Below, piece after piece: positions 56,415-64,000 of a stretch of 64,000 nucleotides of DNA (positions within the stretch are counted from its first letter, which is position 1; each line of letters begins with the position of its first letter). Source of the stretch: Falsirhodobacter sp051195255 (lineage in GTDB: Bacteria; Pseudomonadota; Alphaproteobacteria; Rhodobacterales; Rhodobacteraceae); the NCBI RefSeq assembly GCF_051195255.1, contig NZ_JBNJLK010000002.1, positions 1-64,000 on the forward strand. Direction: 5' to 3'. The notes under the pieces were generated by a model that searched no databases, was not told the DNA's origin, and worked only from the letters and a program-made list of their open reading frames with translations. A program made the translations under genes and the position numbers.

Positions 56415-57413
56415 TTGGAACGGACGACGGCTTTTCTGGACATCCCCGCTGCAACATTCCTTCCCGGCCTGATCCAGCGCGCCGCCGAAATGGAAATGGC
56501 GGTTGCGGACACCCCGCGCGGCAAGGCGGTCGAACTTTACTATGGCACGCTGGAAGTGATCGACACAGGCCCGCGCACGCGGGTGGAACTCGTCTCCTCG
56601 GACGCGGCGCGGCTTTTGAACCTGCGCGACACGCTGACCTGGCATCTGGACCAGGTGGGGCTGAAGCATTGCATCACCTGGGCCAAGATGAAGGCCGGGG
56701 CCAACCCGGCGAATCTGGCGCTGGGGCATGTGGTCTGGGTCAGCGAGATCTCTCCGAACTTCACGCGGGTGCGGCTGGCGGGGGATTACACCCGCTTTCT
56801 GGAAGGGGGCTTCCACTTCCGGCTGCTGCTGGGCCCGAAGGAACTGGGCTGGCCCTCCACCGACGACACGGGCGGGACGGTTTGGCCGGGCGGTCTGGCG
56901 GCGTGGAATCGGCCCGTCTACACCGTGCGCGACATCTGCCCCGAAGGGCGCTGGATCGACTTCGACGTCTTCCGTCATGAAGGCGGCCGCGCCAACGACT
57001 GGATCATCACGCTGGAGATGGGCGAGGAGGTCGGGATCACCGGCCCCGGCGGCACGGGCCACGTGTCCGCCCCCTGGGTGGGCCTGTTCGGGGACGAGAC
57101 GGCGCTTCCGGCCGTCCTGCGCATGATTCGCGGCGCGCCCGACGGCACGCAGGGCGAGGCGGTGCTTCTTGTTCCCACCGAGGCCGACATCCAGCGGGTG
57201 GACGTGCCGGAGGGCATCACCCTGCGCTGGTTGTGCCGTGAAAAGGGCGACGTCCTGATGGACGCCTTCCGCGACCTGCGCCTGCCCGAAGGTCCCCGCT
57301 ATGTCTTCTATGCCGGAGAGAAGACCGAGGTGGCCGAGGCGCGCGAGCATGCCGCGGCGATCGGCCTGAAGCGCGGCGAGGCGCACACGCTGGTCTACTG
57401 GACCGCCGACTGA
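56415..57413 (+). CDS. siderophore-interacting flavoprotein reductase (ViuB/SIP) with N-terminal DUF2218-like domain
   Basis: A 332-aa protein. The first 100 residues resemble DUF2218 (YYGTLEVIDTGPRTRVELVSSD). Then come the FAD-binding strand HVVWVSEISPNFTRVRLAGDYTRF and the C-terminal NAD(P)H-binding domain (WVGLFGDETALPAVLRMI, YVFYAGEKTEVAEAR). It should reduce ferric siderophore in the cytosol to release iron. The start is TTG with AGGAGA at 8 bases, 9 bases after fhuC, so it is the last gene of the operon. Confidence 0.9.
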   Translation: MERTTAFLDIPAATFLPGLIQRAAEMEMAVADTPRGKAVELYYGTLEVIDTGPRTRVELVSSDAARLLNLRDTLTWHLDQVGLKHCITWAKMKAGANPANLALGHVVWVSEISPNFTRVRLAGDYTRFLEGGFHFRLLLGPKELGWPSTDDTGGTVWPGGLAAWNRPVYTVRDICPEGRWIDFDVFRHEGGRANDWIITLEMGEEVGITGPGGTGHVSAPWVGLFGDETALPAVLRMIRGAPDGTQGEAVLLVPTEADIQRVDVPEGITLRWLCREKGDVLMDAFRDLRLPEGPRYVFYAGEKTEVAEAREHAAAIGLKRGEAHTLVYWTAD

Positions 57414-57507
57414 TTCATTTGCAGGTGATGGATTGCTTGATGCGCGGGGGCTTTGTCCTTCGCGCATTTTTCTTTGCGCGCGGCAGAAAGCAACAGAACA
57501 TAAAGAC

Positions 57508-57537
57508 AAAGCCCCGCAACCGGAGCTGCGGGGCTTT
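57508..57537 (-). terminator. terminator of tRNA-Leu
   Basis: An 11-bp perfect stem (AAAGCCCCGCA and TGCGGGGCTTT) with an 8-base loop, followed on the minus strand by TTTGTCTTT. It begins 12 bases after the CCA end of tRNA-Leu and may also stop readthrough from the iron operon. Confidence 0.8.
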
Positions 57538-57548
57538 CGCCAAGACTT

Positions 57549-57633
57549 TGGTGCCCAGAAGAGGACTCGAACCTCCACGCCTTGCGGCACACGGACCTGA
57601 ACCGTGCGCGTCTACCAATTCCGCCATCTGGGC
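57549..57633 (-). tRNA. tRNA-Leu (CAG anticodon)
   Basis: An 85-base type II tRNA with a long variable arm (TGCCGCAAGGCGT region), acceptor GCCCAGA/TCTGGGC and encoded CCA. The anticodon loop TTCAGGT gives CAG, reading CUG, the main Leu codon in such GC-rich genomes. No element is inserted here. Confidence 0.96.
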
Positions 57634-57780
57634 CGATGTCGTGAGCGGTGATCTACCGACCTGTGCGGGGGGTGTCAACGGGCAATCGGAAGATTTTTGC
57701 AAGAACGTCACAAGACTTGCCCGACCCCCTCTGCCAGCGTATCTCGAGCAATGTAAAGCCAAGGCCCGGGAGGATTGGGG

Positions 57781-58752
57781 ATGAGCAAGCTGGTCACGGT
57801 CTTCGGAGGGTCTGGTTTCGTGGGGCGCTATGTGGTGCAGCGCCTGGCCCGTGAAGGGTGGCGCATCCGCATCGCTGTCCGCCGCCCGAACCAGGCCTTG
57901 TTCCTGAAACCCTATGGTTCCGTGGGGCAGGTGGAACCCGTCTTCTGCAACATCCGCGACGACGCTTCGGTGCGGCAGGTGCTGCAGGGGGCGGACGCGG
58001 TGGTGAACTGCGTGGGCATCCTGAAGGCCGATGGCCGCAACACGTTCGAAGCCGTGCAGGCCGAGGGCGCGGGGCGCATCGCGCGTCTGGCCGCCGAAGC
58101 GGGCGCCACGCGGCTGGTGCACCTGTCGGCCATCGGGGCGGATGCAAACAGCGACAGCGCCTATGCCCGCACCAAGGCCGCGGGGGAAGCCGCCGTTCAG
58201 GCCGCATTCCCCACGGCCGTGATCCTGCGCCCGTCCGTCATCTTCGGGCCGGAGGACGAGTTCTTCAACCGATTCGCCGCCATGTCGCGCCGCTGGCCGG
58301 TGCTGCCGGTGGTGCATGGCAAGACGCGCTTCCAACCTGTCTATGTCGACGACGTGGCCAAGGCCGTCGTCGCCGGGATCGAGCGTGGGGCCCCCGGCGT
58401 CTACGAACTGGGTGGTCCGGTGCCCGAGGAGTTCCGGACCCTGATGCGCCAGATGCTGACCATCGTGATGCGCAAGCGTCCGCTGGTGGATCTGCCGGTC
58501 GGGCTCGCCAGCCTCATGGCTGGTACATTGGACGGCGTCCAAAGGCTGACGGGCGGGCTGGTGTCGAACAAGACGTTGACCCGTGACCAGCTGCGCCTTC
58601 TGGCCCGCGACAACGTCGTGTCCGCAGGTGCCCGTGGTTTTGCCGAGCTGGACATCACCCCGCAGGCCTTCGAGGCGGTGATTCCGGAATACCTGTGGCC
58701 CTTCCGTCCGACGGGGCAATATGCCCGTCTGCGCCCTTCCATCAAACTTTGA
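57781..58752 (+). CDS. complex I NDUFA9-family / NAD-dependent epimerase-like protein
   Basis: A 323-aa extended short-chain dehydrogenase-like protein. The NAD(P) site is VTVFGGSGFVGRYVV; the catalytic Tyr-Lys position is degenerate (DSAYARTKAAGE). It matches the NDUFA9-like family conserved in alphaproteobacteria, which is thought to assist respiratory complex I rather than act as an epimerase. GGGAGG lies 7 bases before the ATG. uppP follows 14 bases later. Confidence 0.88.
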   Translation: MSKLVTVFGGSGFVGRYVVQRLAREGWRIRIAVRRPNQALFLKPYGSVGQVEPVFCNIRDDASVRQVLQGADAVVNCVGILKADGRNTFEAVQAEGAGRIARLAAEAGATRLVHLSAIGADANSDSAYARTKAAGEAAVQAAFPTAVILRPSVIFGPEDEFFNRFAAMSRRWPVLPVVHGKTRFQPVYVDDVAKAVVAGIERGAPGVYELGGPVPEEFRTLMRQMLTIVMRKRPLVDLPVGLASLMAGTLDGVQRLTGGLVSNKTLTRDQLRLLARDNVVSAGARGFAELDITPQAFEAVIPEYLWPFRPTGQYARLRPSIKL

Positions 58753-58766
58753 AAGTCTGAATTCCG

Positions 58767-59567
58767 ATGCATGACGCGCTCGAAGCCCTCTTCCTGGGTG
58801 TGGTGGAGGGGCTGACCGAGTTCATCCCCGTTTCCTCCACCGGTCACCTTCTTCTGGCGGGTCACTTCATCGGTTTCGAAAGCGCGGGCAACAGCTTTGC
58901 CGTGATGATCCAGCTGGGCGCCGTCCTCGCGGTGCTGAGCGTCTATGCCGCCCGCCTGTGGGAGGTGCTGCGCGCCGCGCCGCACGATCCCGCCGCCCGC
59001 CGCTTCGTGGCCTCGGTCCTGATCGCGTTCCTGCCGGCGGTGGTGATCGGCGTTCTGGCGCATGACGTGATCAAGACCGTTCTGTTCGAAACCCCCCGCC
59101 TGATCGCGCTGATGCTGATCCTGGGCGGCGTGGTGTTGCTGTTCGTGGACCGGATGGCCGTGGCCCCCAAACATGACGACGCCATGCGTCTGCCGCTGTG
59201 GACGGCGCTGCGCATCGGGATCATCCAGTGCCTGGCCATGATCCCCGGCGTGTCCCGTTCGGGCGCGACCATCGTGGGGGCGCTGGCGCTGGGCTGCAGC
59301 AAGAAGGCGGCGGCGGAGTTTTCGTTCTTCCTGTCCATGCCCACGATGCTGGGGGCCTTCACCTACGACCTTTACAAGACGCGCGACCAGCTGGACGCGG
59401 GGCAGGCGGGCCTGATCGCCATCGGCTTCGTCGCGGCCTTCCTGTCCGGCCTGTGCGTGGTCCGCTGGCTGCTGGGTTACGTGGCCCGGCACGGCTACGC
59501 CGTCTTCGGCTGGTGGCGAATCATCGTGGGCAGCTTGGCCCTGATCGCCCTGACCCTTTGGGGCTGA
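58767..59567 (+). CDS. uppP: undecaprenyl-diphosphate phosphatase (BacA type)
   Basis: A 266-aa membrane enzyme recycling undecaprenyl phosphate for cell-wall synthesis. Both catalytic repeats are clear: GVVEGLTEFIPVSSTGHLLL at 11-30 and PGVSRSGATIVGAL later, with GGVVLLFVDRM between. Downstream is a striking palindrome at 59575-59595. Confidence 0.95.
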   Translation: MHDALEALFLGVVEGLTEFIPVSSTGHLLLAGHFIGFESAGNSFAVMIQLGAVLAVLSVYAARLWEVLRAAPHDPAARRFVASVLIAFLPAVVIGVLAHDVIKTVLFETPRLIALMLILGGVVLLFVDRMAVAPKHDDAMRLPLWTALRIGIIQCLAMIPGVSRSGATIVGALALGCSKKAAAEFSFFLSMPTMLGAFTYDLYKTRDQLDAGQAGLIAIGFVAAFLSGLCVVRWLLGYVARHGYAVFGWWRIIVGSLALIALTLWG

Positions 59568-59574
59568 ACATGTC

Positions 59575-59595
59575 TAGGTAAGTTATACTTACCTA
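59575..59595. promoter_or_regulatory. perfect 9-bp palindrome between uppP and gltD
   Basis: TAGGTAAGT and ACTTACCTA separated by TAT. It is followed by no T tract, so it looks like a dimeric-regulator operator rather than a terminator. It lies 137 bases before gltD. Confidence 0.5.
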
Positions 59596-59649
59596 TAACA
59601 ACGCTGCCTTCTGCCGAATTTGGACATGGTAATGCAAAATTAACGCTTA

Positions 59650-59670
59650 AAGGTCAGCATTGCTGACTTT
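59650..59670 (+). promoter_or_regulatory. hairpin in the gltD leader
   Basis: GTCAGC-ATT-GCTGAC (59653-59667) extended by A-T pairs on each side, then TTTTAT. It could be a weak terminator/attenuator for the gltDB operon or an operator. The rest of 59568-59731 is AT-rich promoter-like DNA. Confidence 0.4.
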
Positions 59671-59731
59671 TATAGGCAAATGTCTTGTGCAAGAAAGCGT
59701 TTGACCGCCTCTTCGCAAGGATTGCCCTGCC

Positions 59732-61168
59732 ATGGCCACCCAGCGCATGCTGAAATTCGTCACGACCGAGCGGGAGATGCCCGAGAAGCGTCTTCCGGAT
59801 CTGCGTTCGCAGGATTTCGACGAAATCTACCGTGAATTCGCGGACGCCAAGGCGGCGGAGCAATCCAGCCGGTGCAGCCAGTGCGGCGTTCCCTATTGCC
59901 AGTCGCACTGCCCCTTGCACAACAACATCCCCGACTGGCTGCGCATGACCGCCGAAGGGCGGCTGGAAGAGGCCTACAACCTGTCCCAAGCCACCAACAC
60001 CTTCCCCGAGATCTGCGGCCGCATCTGCCCTCAGGACCGTTTGTGCGAAGGCAACTGCGTGATCGAACAGTCGGGCCACGGCACCGTCACCATCGGCTCG
60101 ATCGAGAAGTACATCACGGACGCCGCGTGGGAGCGGGGCTGGGTCAAGCCCGGCCTGCCCATCGCGGAACGGACGGAATCGGTCGGCATCATCGGCGCCG
60201 GACCCGGGGGCCTGTCGGCCGCCGACATGCTGCGCCGCCAGGGCGTCCAGGTGACGGTCTACGACCGTTACGACCGCGCGGGCGGGCTGCTGACCTATGG
60301 CATCCCCGGCTTCAAGCTGGAAAAGCACGTCGTGATGCGGCGGGTGGAGCAGCTGGAGCAGGCGGGCGTCCAGTTCGTGCTGAACTGCAACGTCGGCACC
60401 GACATCAGCTTCGACGCGATCCGCGGCCAGCATGACGCCGTCCTGATCGCGACGGGCGTCTACAAGGCGCGTGACCTGTCGGGCGACGGCATCGGCGCGC
60501 AGGGCATCGTTCCCGCGCTGGCCTACCTGACCGCGTCGAACCGCAAGAGCTTCGGGGACGAGGTCGAGGCCTATGACAACGGCAACCTGAACGCCGCCGG
60601 CAAGCGCGTCGTCGTCATCGGCGGCGGCGACACCGCGATGGACTGCCTGCGCACCGCCATCCGTCAGGGCGCCACCAGCGTCAAGTGCCTGTACCGCCGC
60701 GACCGCGCCAACATGCCAGGGTCGCAGCGCGAAACCCAGAACGCCGAGGAAGAAGGCGTGGAGTTCAACTGGCTGACCGCCCCCAAGGGCTTTGTCGGCA
60801 CCGACCACGTCGAAGGCGTGATCGTGCAGAAGATGCGCCTTGGGCCGCCCGACGTGTCGGGCCGTCAGGCGCCCGAGATCATCGAGGGCGGCGACTACGT
60901 GGAGCCGGCCGATCTGGTGATCACTGCCCTCGGCTTCGAGCCGGAAGACCTGCCGTCCCACTGGAGCGCGCCGGATCTGGGTACGACCCGCTGGGGCACC
61001 GTGAAGGCCGACTTCCGCAGCCATGCGACGAACATCCCCGGCGTCTATGCCGTGGGCGATATCGTGCGCGGCGCGTCGCTGGTGGTCTGGGCCATCCGCG
61101 ACGGGCGCGAGGCGGCGGGGGCCATCCTCGACTACCTCGCCGCGCCGGCGGCGGTGGCGGCGGAATGA
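59732..61168 (+). CDS. gltD: glutamate synthase small (beta) subunit
   Basis: A 478-aa NADPH-oxidising subunit. The N-terminal iron-sulfur Cys clusters are SSRCSQCGVPYCQSHC and ICGRICPQDRLCEGNC. The FAD site is VGIIGAGPGGLSAADML, the NADPH site VVVIGGGDTAMDCLRTA, and GVYAVGDIVRGASLVVWAI closes the FAD domain. It delivers electrons to GltB, encoded two small genes downstream. Confidence 0.96.
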   Translation: MATQRMLKFVTTEREMPEKRLPDLRSQDFDEIYREFADAKAAEQSSRCSQCGVPYCQSHCPLHNNIPDWLRMTAEGRLEEAYNLSQATNTFPEICGRICPQDRLCEGNCVIEQSGHGTVTIGSIEKYITDAAWERGWVKPGLPIAERTESVGIIGAGPGGLSAADMLRRQGVQVTVYDRYDRAGGLLTYGIPGFKLEKHVVMRRVEQLEQAGVQFVLNCNVGTDISFDAIRGQHDAVLIATGVYKARDLSGDGIGAQGIVPALAYLTASNRKSFGDEVEAYDNGNLNAAGKRVVVIGGGDTAMDCLRTAIRQGATSVKCLYRRDRANMPGSQRETQNAEEEGVEFNWLTAPKGFVGTDHVEGVIVQKMRLGPPDVSGRQAPEIIEGGDYVEPADLVITALGFEPEDLPSHWSAPDLGTTRWGTVKADFRSHATNIPGVYAVGDIVRGASLVVWAIRDGREAAGAILDYLAAPAAVAAE

Positions 61169-61827
61169 TCCGCGCGGCGCTTCTGTGCCTGGCGCTGCCC
61201 GTGTCGGCGCAGGCGGCGGGGTTTTCCCCGCCCGAAGGCTGCACCACCACGATGACGGTGCAGTCCAAGCAATGCCGGGTGTCGAACTACTACACCTGCC
61301 AGAACGATCCGGCGGGCACGCAATGGCGGGTGGACGCCGATCAGGAAGGCCCGTTCTTCCTGACGCAGACGAACATCGAAGGGGAATGGCTGCAAAGCCA
61401 TGACGGTGCCCCGTCGGGCGCGCAGCATCTGGCCGAGGTGCAGGATCACGGCTCCATCCGTACCCTGTTCGAAGCAGGGCAGGACAGCTACGACTTCTGG
61501 CTGGAGCGGGAGGACGGCAGCCGCAGCCATGTCACCGGCCGCGACAAGCTGACGGGCGAAACCTCGGTCATCGACGGGCAAAGCCTGGCGCGGACCCGTT
61601 TCTCCTTCACCGAAACGGATGCGGACGGCGTGGTTCTGCAACAGGCGCGGGGGCAGGAATATGTCAGCCGCGAACGGGGCAGCTTCTTTGCTGGGCCGAC
61701 CGAACACGGGGACGGGACGGGCACGTGGCGGCCGTCGGATGGCAGCCCGATGACCTTTGCCTTCCCCGGCGACAAGGGGTTCGAGGCGGGCCAGCCGATC
61801 TTCGACTGCGACGCCGTAAGTTCGTAA
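61165..61827 (+). CDS. hypothetical exported protein between gltD and gltB
   Basis: A 220-aa protein with a clear signal peptide (ALLCLALPVSAQAAG). Four cysteines near the N-terminus (GCTTTM, KQCRVSNYYTC) and one at the end suggest disulfides. The rest is beta-rich. The ATG overlaps the gltD stop, so it is co-translated. From its context it is a conserved passenger of glt operons in this group; function unknown. Confidence 0.75.
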   Translation: MIRAALLCLALPVSAQAAGFSPPEGCTTTMTVQSKQCRVSNYYTCQNDPAGTQWRVDADQEGPFFLTQTNIEGEWLQSHDGAPSGAQHLAEVQDHGSIRTLFEAGQDSYDFWLEREDGSRSHVTGRDKLTGETSVIDGQSLARTRFSFTETDADGVVLQQARGQEYVSRERGSFFAGPTEHGDGTGTWRPSDGSPMTFAFPGDKGFEAGQPIFDCDAVSS

Positions 61828-61838
61828 GGGGGAAGGCC

Positions 61839-62297
61839 ATGACGACGGGACATTGTCTGTGTGGCGCCGTGCGCGTCACGATCACCGACCTTCCGCGGGA
61901 TTTCGGCATCTGCCATTGCAAGATGTGCCAGCGGTGGACCGGCCTTGCCTTCGCCGCGATCGAGGTTCCGGACGCGCAGGTGACGGTGGAGGGGGAGGAG
62001 CATGTGAGCCGCTACCGTTCCTCGGACATCAGCACGCGGTCGTTCTGCCGGATCTGCGGATCGACGCTGTGGTTCCGCGACGACGGCCGCCCCAGTTACG
62101 AGATTCCGGTCGGGTTGCTGGACGATGCGGATCACCTGCGCCTGACGCATGAGATCTTTGTCGACCGCAAACCGGACGGCTGGGGTCTGGCGGGGGATCA
62201 TCCCCGCGAAACCGAACAGGATTATTTTCGACGCAAGGGACATGTGCCGCAACCGGCCAGCCGTCCCGCAAGCCCCGCCGAAGGAGGCCAGCCATGA
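61839..62297 (+). CDS. GFA family (glutathione-dependent formaldehyde-activating-like) protein
   Basis: A 152-aa zinc protein. The ligands are in GHCLCGAVRV, CHCKMCQRW and SFCRICGSTLWF, the typical three Cys clusters. Most members have no proven formaldehyde activity. It sits 11 bases after the preceding stop codon and overlaps the gltB start by ATGA. Confidence 0.9.
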   Translation: MTTGHCLCGAVRVTITDLPRDFGICHCKMCQRWTGLAFAAIEVPDAQVTVEGEEHVSRYRSSDISTRSFCRICGSTLWFRDDGRPSYEIPVGLLDDADHLRLTHEIFVDRKPDGWGLAGDHPRETEQDYFRRKGHVPQPASRPASPAEGGQP

Positions 62298-64000
62298 CCA
62301 TCTATGACGAACACTGGGTTGCCGCCGAGGAAGCCAAGCGCCAGTTCATGAACGACAACGGCCTGTTCCGTTTCGAGGACGAGAAGTCCTCCTGCGGCGT
62401 CGGTCTGGTCGTGTCGCTGAACGGCCAGCCGGCGCGGCGGGTGGTGCAGGCGGGGATCGACGCGTTGAAGGCCATCTGGCACCGCGGGGCGGTCGACGCC
62501 GACGGCAAGACCGGCGACGGCGCGGGCATCCATGTGCAGATCCCGGTTCCCTTCTTCTACGACCAGGTGCGCCGCACGGGGCATGAGCCCGACACCTCCA
62601 AGCGCATCGCCGTGGGGCAGGTCTTCCTGCCGCGCACGGATTTCGCCGCGCAGGAGCGCTGCCGGACCATCGTGGAAACGGAAGTCCTGCGCATGGGCCA
62701 TTACATCTACGGCTGGCGGCACGTTCCGGTGGACATCTCCGTCCTGGGCGACAAGGCCAACGCGACCCGCCCCGAGATCGAGCAGATCCTGATCCGCTGC
62801 GACAAGGACATCGACGAGGAGCAGTTCGAGCGCGAGCTGTACATCATCCGCCGTCGGATCGAGAAGGCGGCGCTGGAAGCCAACATCACCACCCTCTACA
62901 TCTGCTCGCTGTCGTGCCGCTCGCTCATCTACAAGGGGATGATGCTGGCCGAACAGGTGGCGGTCTTCTATCCCGACCTGATGGACGAACGGTTCGAAAG
63001 TGCCTTTGCCATCTATCACCAGCGCTATTCCACGAACACCTTCCCGCAATGGTCGCTGGCCCAGCCCTTCCGCATGCTGGCCCACAACGGCGAGATCAAC
63101 ACGCTGAAGGGCAACGTCAACTGGATGAAGAGCCATGAGATCCGCATGGCGTCCTCGACCTTTGGCGACGCGGCGGGCGACATCAAGCCGATCATCCCGG
63201 GGGGCACGTCCGATTCCGGCGCGCTGGACGCGGTGTTTGAAGTTCTGGTGCGCGGCGGCCGCAACGCCCCCATGACCAAGACGATGCTGGTGCCCGAGGC
63301 CTGGTCCAAGCAGACCGGAGAGATGCCGAAGGCGTGGCAGGACATGTACGCCTATTGCAACGCGGTGATGGAGCCGTGGGACGGCCCCGCCGCGCTGGCG
63401 ATGACGGATGGCCGCTGGGTGTGCGGCGGTCTGGACCGCAACGGTTTGCGCCCCATGCGCTATGTCGTGACGGGGGACGGCCTGCTGATCGCGGGGTCCG
63501 AGGCCGGCATGGTCCCGGTGGACGAATCGACGATCCGGGAAAAGGGCGCGCTCGGGCCGGGGCAGATGATCGCGGTCGACATGGCCGAAGGCCGTCTTTA
63601 CCACGATCAGGAGCTGAAGGACAAACTCGCCGCCGATCGCCCCTTCGGCGACTGGATCGAGAAGGTCGTGGACCTGAGCGTCCTGCTGCACGACGTGCCG
63701 GAAGCGCCGCGCTTTGCGGGCGCCGAACTGCGCCGCCGCCAGATCGCTGCCGGCTATTCGCTGGAGGAGCTGGAGCAGGTTCTGGCCCCAATGGCCGAGG
63801 ACGGCAAGGAAATGGTCGCCTCGATGGGCGATGACACCCCTGCGGCCGTTCTGTCGTCGGTCTACCGTCCGCTGTCGCACTTCTTCCGGCAGGCGTTCAG
63901 CCAAGTCACGAACCCGCCCATCGACAGCTTGCGCGAAGCGCGGGTGATGAGCCTGAAGACCCGTTTCGGCAACCTCAAGAACGTGCTGGACGAAAATTCG
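62294..64000 (+). CDS. gltB: glutamate synthase large (alpha) subunit, N-terminal part
   Basis: The first 569 codons; the gene runs off the window end. AAGGAGG lies 6 bases before the ATG. The N-terminal glutaminase domain follows a short propeptide, with the nucleophilic Cys34 in EKSSCGVGLVV, then YHQRYSTNTFPQW and LAHNGEINTLKGNVNWM, and GGTSDSGALDAVFE. It forms the NADPH-GOGAT complex with GltD. Confidence 0.97.
   Translation, partial: MTIYDEHWVAAEEAKRQFMNDNGLFRFEDEKSSCGVGLVVSLNGQPARRVVQAGIDALKAIWHRGAVDADGKTGDGAGIHVQIPVPFFYDQVRRTGHEPDTSKRIAVGQVFLPRTDFAAQERCRTIVETEVLRMGHYIYGWRHVPVDISVLGDKANATRPEIEQILIRCDKDIDEEQFERELYIIRRRIEKAALEANITTLYICSLSCRSLIYKGMMLAEQVAVFYPDLMDERFESAFAIYHQRYSTNTFPQWSLAQPFRMLAHNGEINTLKGNVNWMKSHEIRMASSTFGDAAGDIKPIIPGGTSDSGALDAVFEVLVRGGRNAPMTKTMLVPEAWSKQTGEMPKAWQDMYAYCNAVMEPWDGPAALAMTDGRWVCGGLDRNGLRPMRYVVTGDGLLIAGSEAGMVPVDESTIREKGALGPGQMIAVDMAEGRLYHDQELKDKLAADRPFGDWIEKVVDLSVLLHDVPEAPRFAGAELRRRQIAAGYSLEELEQVLAPMAEDGKEMVASMGDDTPAAVLSSVYRPLSHFFRQAFSQVTNPPIDSLREARVMSLKTRFGNLKNVLDENS

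Noticed and set aside
57419..57784. 121-codon plus-strand frame across tRNA-Leu
   Set aside because: It is the reverse strand of a tRNA and its terminator (RRGLEPPRL is the usual tRNA read-back).

Overview
The window comes from a high-GC alphaproteobacterium, most likely Rhodobacteraceae/Paracoccaceae. The grounds are the pssA-psd pair, the NDUFA9-like gene beside uppP, the gltD-gltB order, a DUF6634 gene in the accessory DNA, and strong GC bias at third codon positions outside the island. No search was run, so all family names are recognised by eye from motifs.

Bases 1-77 are an initiator tRNA-Met gene. A 28.6-kb genomic island is inserted in its 3' end. A 13-bp direct repeat (65-77 and 28628-28640) marks the two ends, and a large serine integrase reads out over the tRNA on the opposite strand. 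Joining the two ends in silico gives a 38-bp attP with perfect 11-bp inverted arms; its central CT lies inside the shared repeat. The original tRNA terminator is now stranded at 28677-28700 beyond the right end, and the island supplies a replacement hairpin at 97-122.

The left part of the island (0.03-12.3 kb) is the mobile-element core. It holds the integrase, a small partner ORF, a DUF6634 protein, a soluble FtsH-like AAA/zinc protease, a GIY-YIG protein, a ribbon-helix-helix regulator, an iteron/DnaA-box region in front of a DUF927 helicase-like gene, a DUF429-like RNase H-fold protein and a P-loop NTPase. The right part (12.7-28.3 kb) has visibly lower GC and is a defence island. It holds an AbiJ-NTD/HEPN gene with an unknown partner, a dGTPase, a PD-(D/E)XK nuclease, an AbiC-like membrane protein broken at a run of eight G, a four-gene operon (C5 methyltransferase, MORC/MutL-type GHKL ATPase, Z1 helicase-like protein, DUF4420-type nuclease) and an unfamiliar 565-aa gene with a nuclease-like C-terminus. 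Relics of a tyrosine integrase and an IS256-family transposase show repeated turnover.

From 28.7 kb to the end is ordinary chromosome. In order it carries: a TolC-family lipoprotein; a gpsA, HAD phosphatase and glucosylglycerol-phosphate synthase operon for compatible-solute synthesis; a DUF1190/glutathionylspermidine-synthase-like pair; a phytase-like esterase behind a Pho box; a preQ1-I-like riboswitch before a complete queCDEF operon; a DUF1007/NicO/DoxX set; an M20 peptidase, a xanthine/uracil permease and an MFS transporter; a CHAP protein; a DgoK-like/SMP-30 pair; pssA-psd; a hydroxamate-type siderophore uptake operon (receptor, binding protein, fused permease, ATPase, reductase); tRNA-Leu(CAG); an NDUFA9-like gene and uppP; and gltD, two small genes and the start of gltB, which runs off the window.
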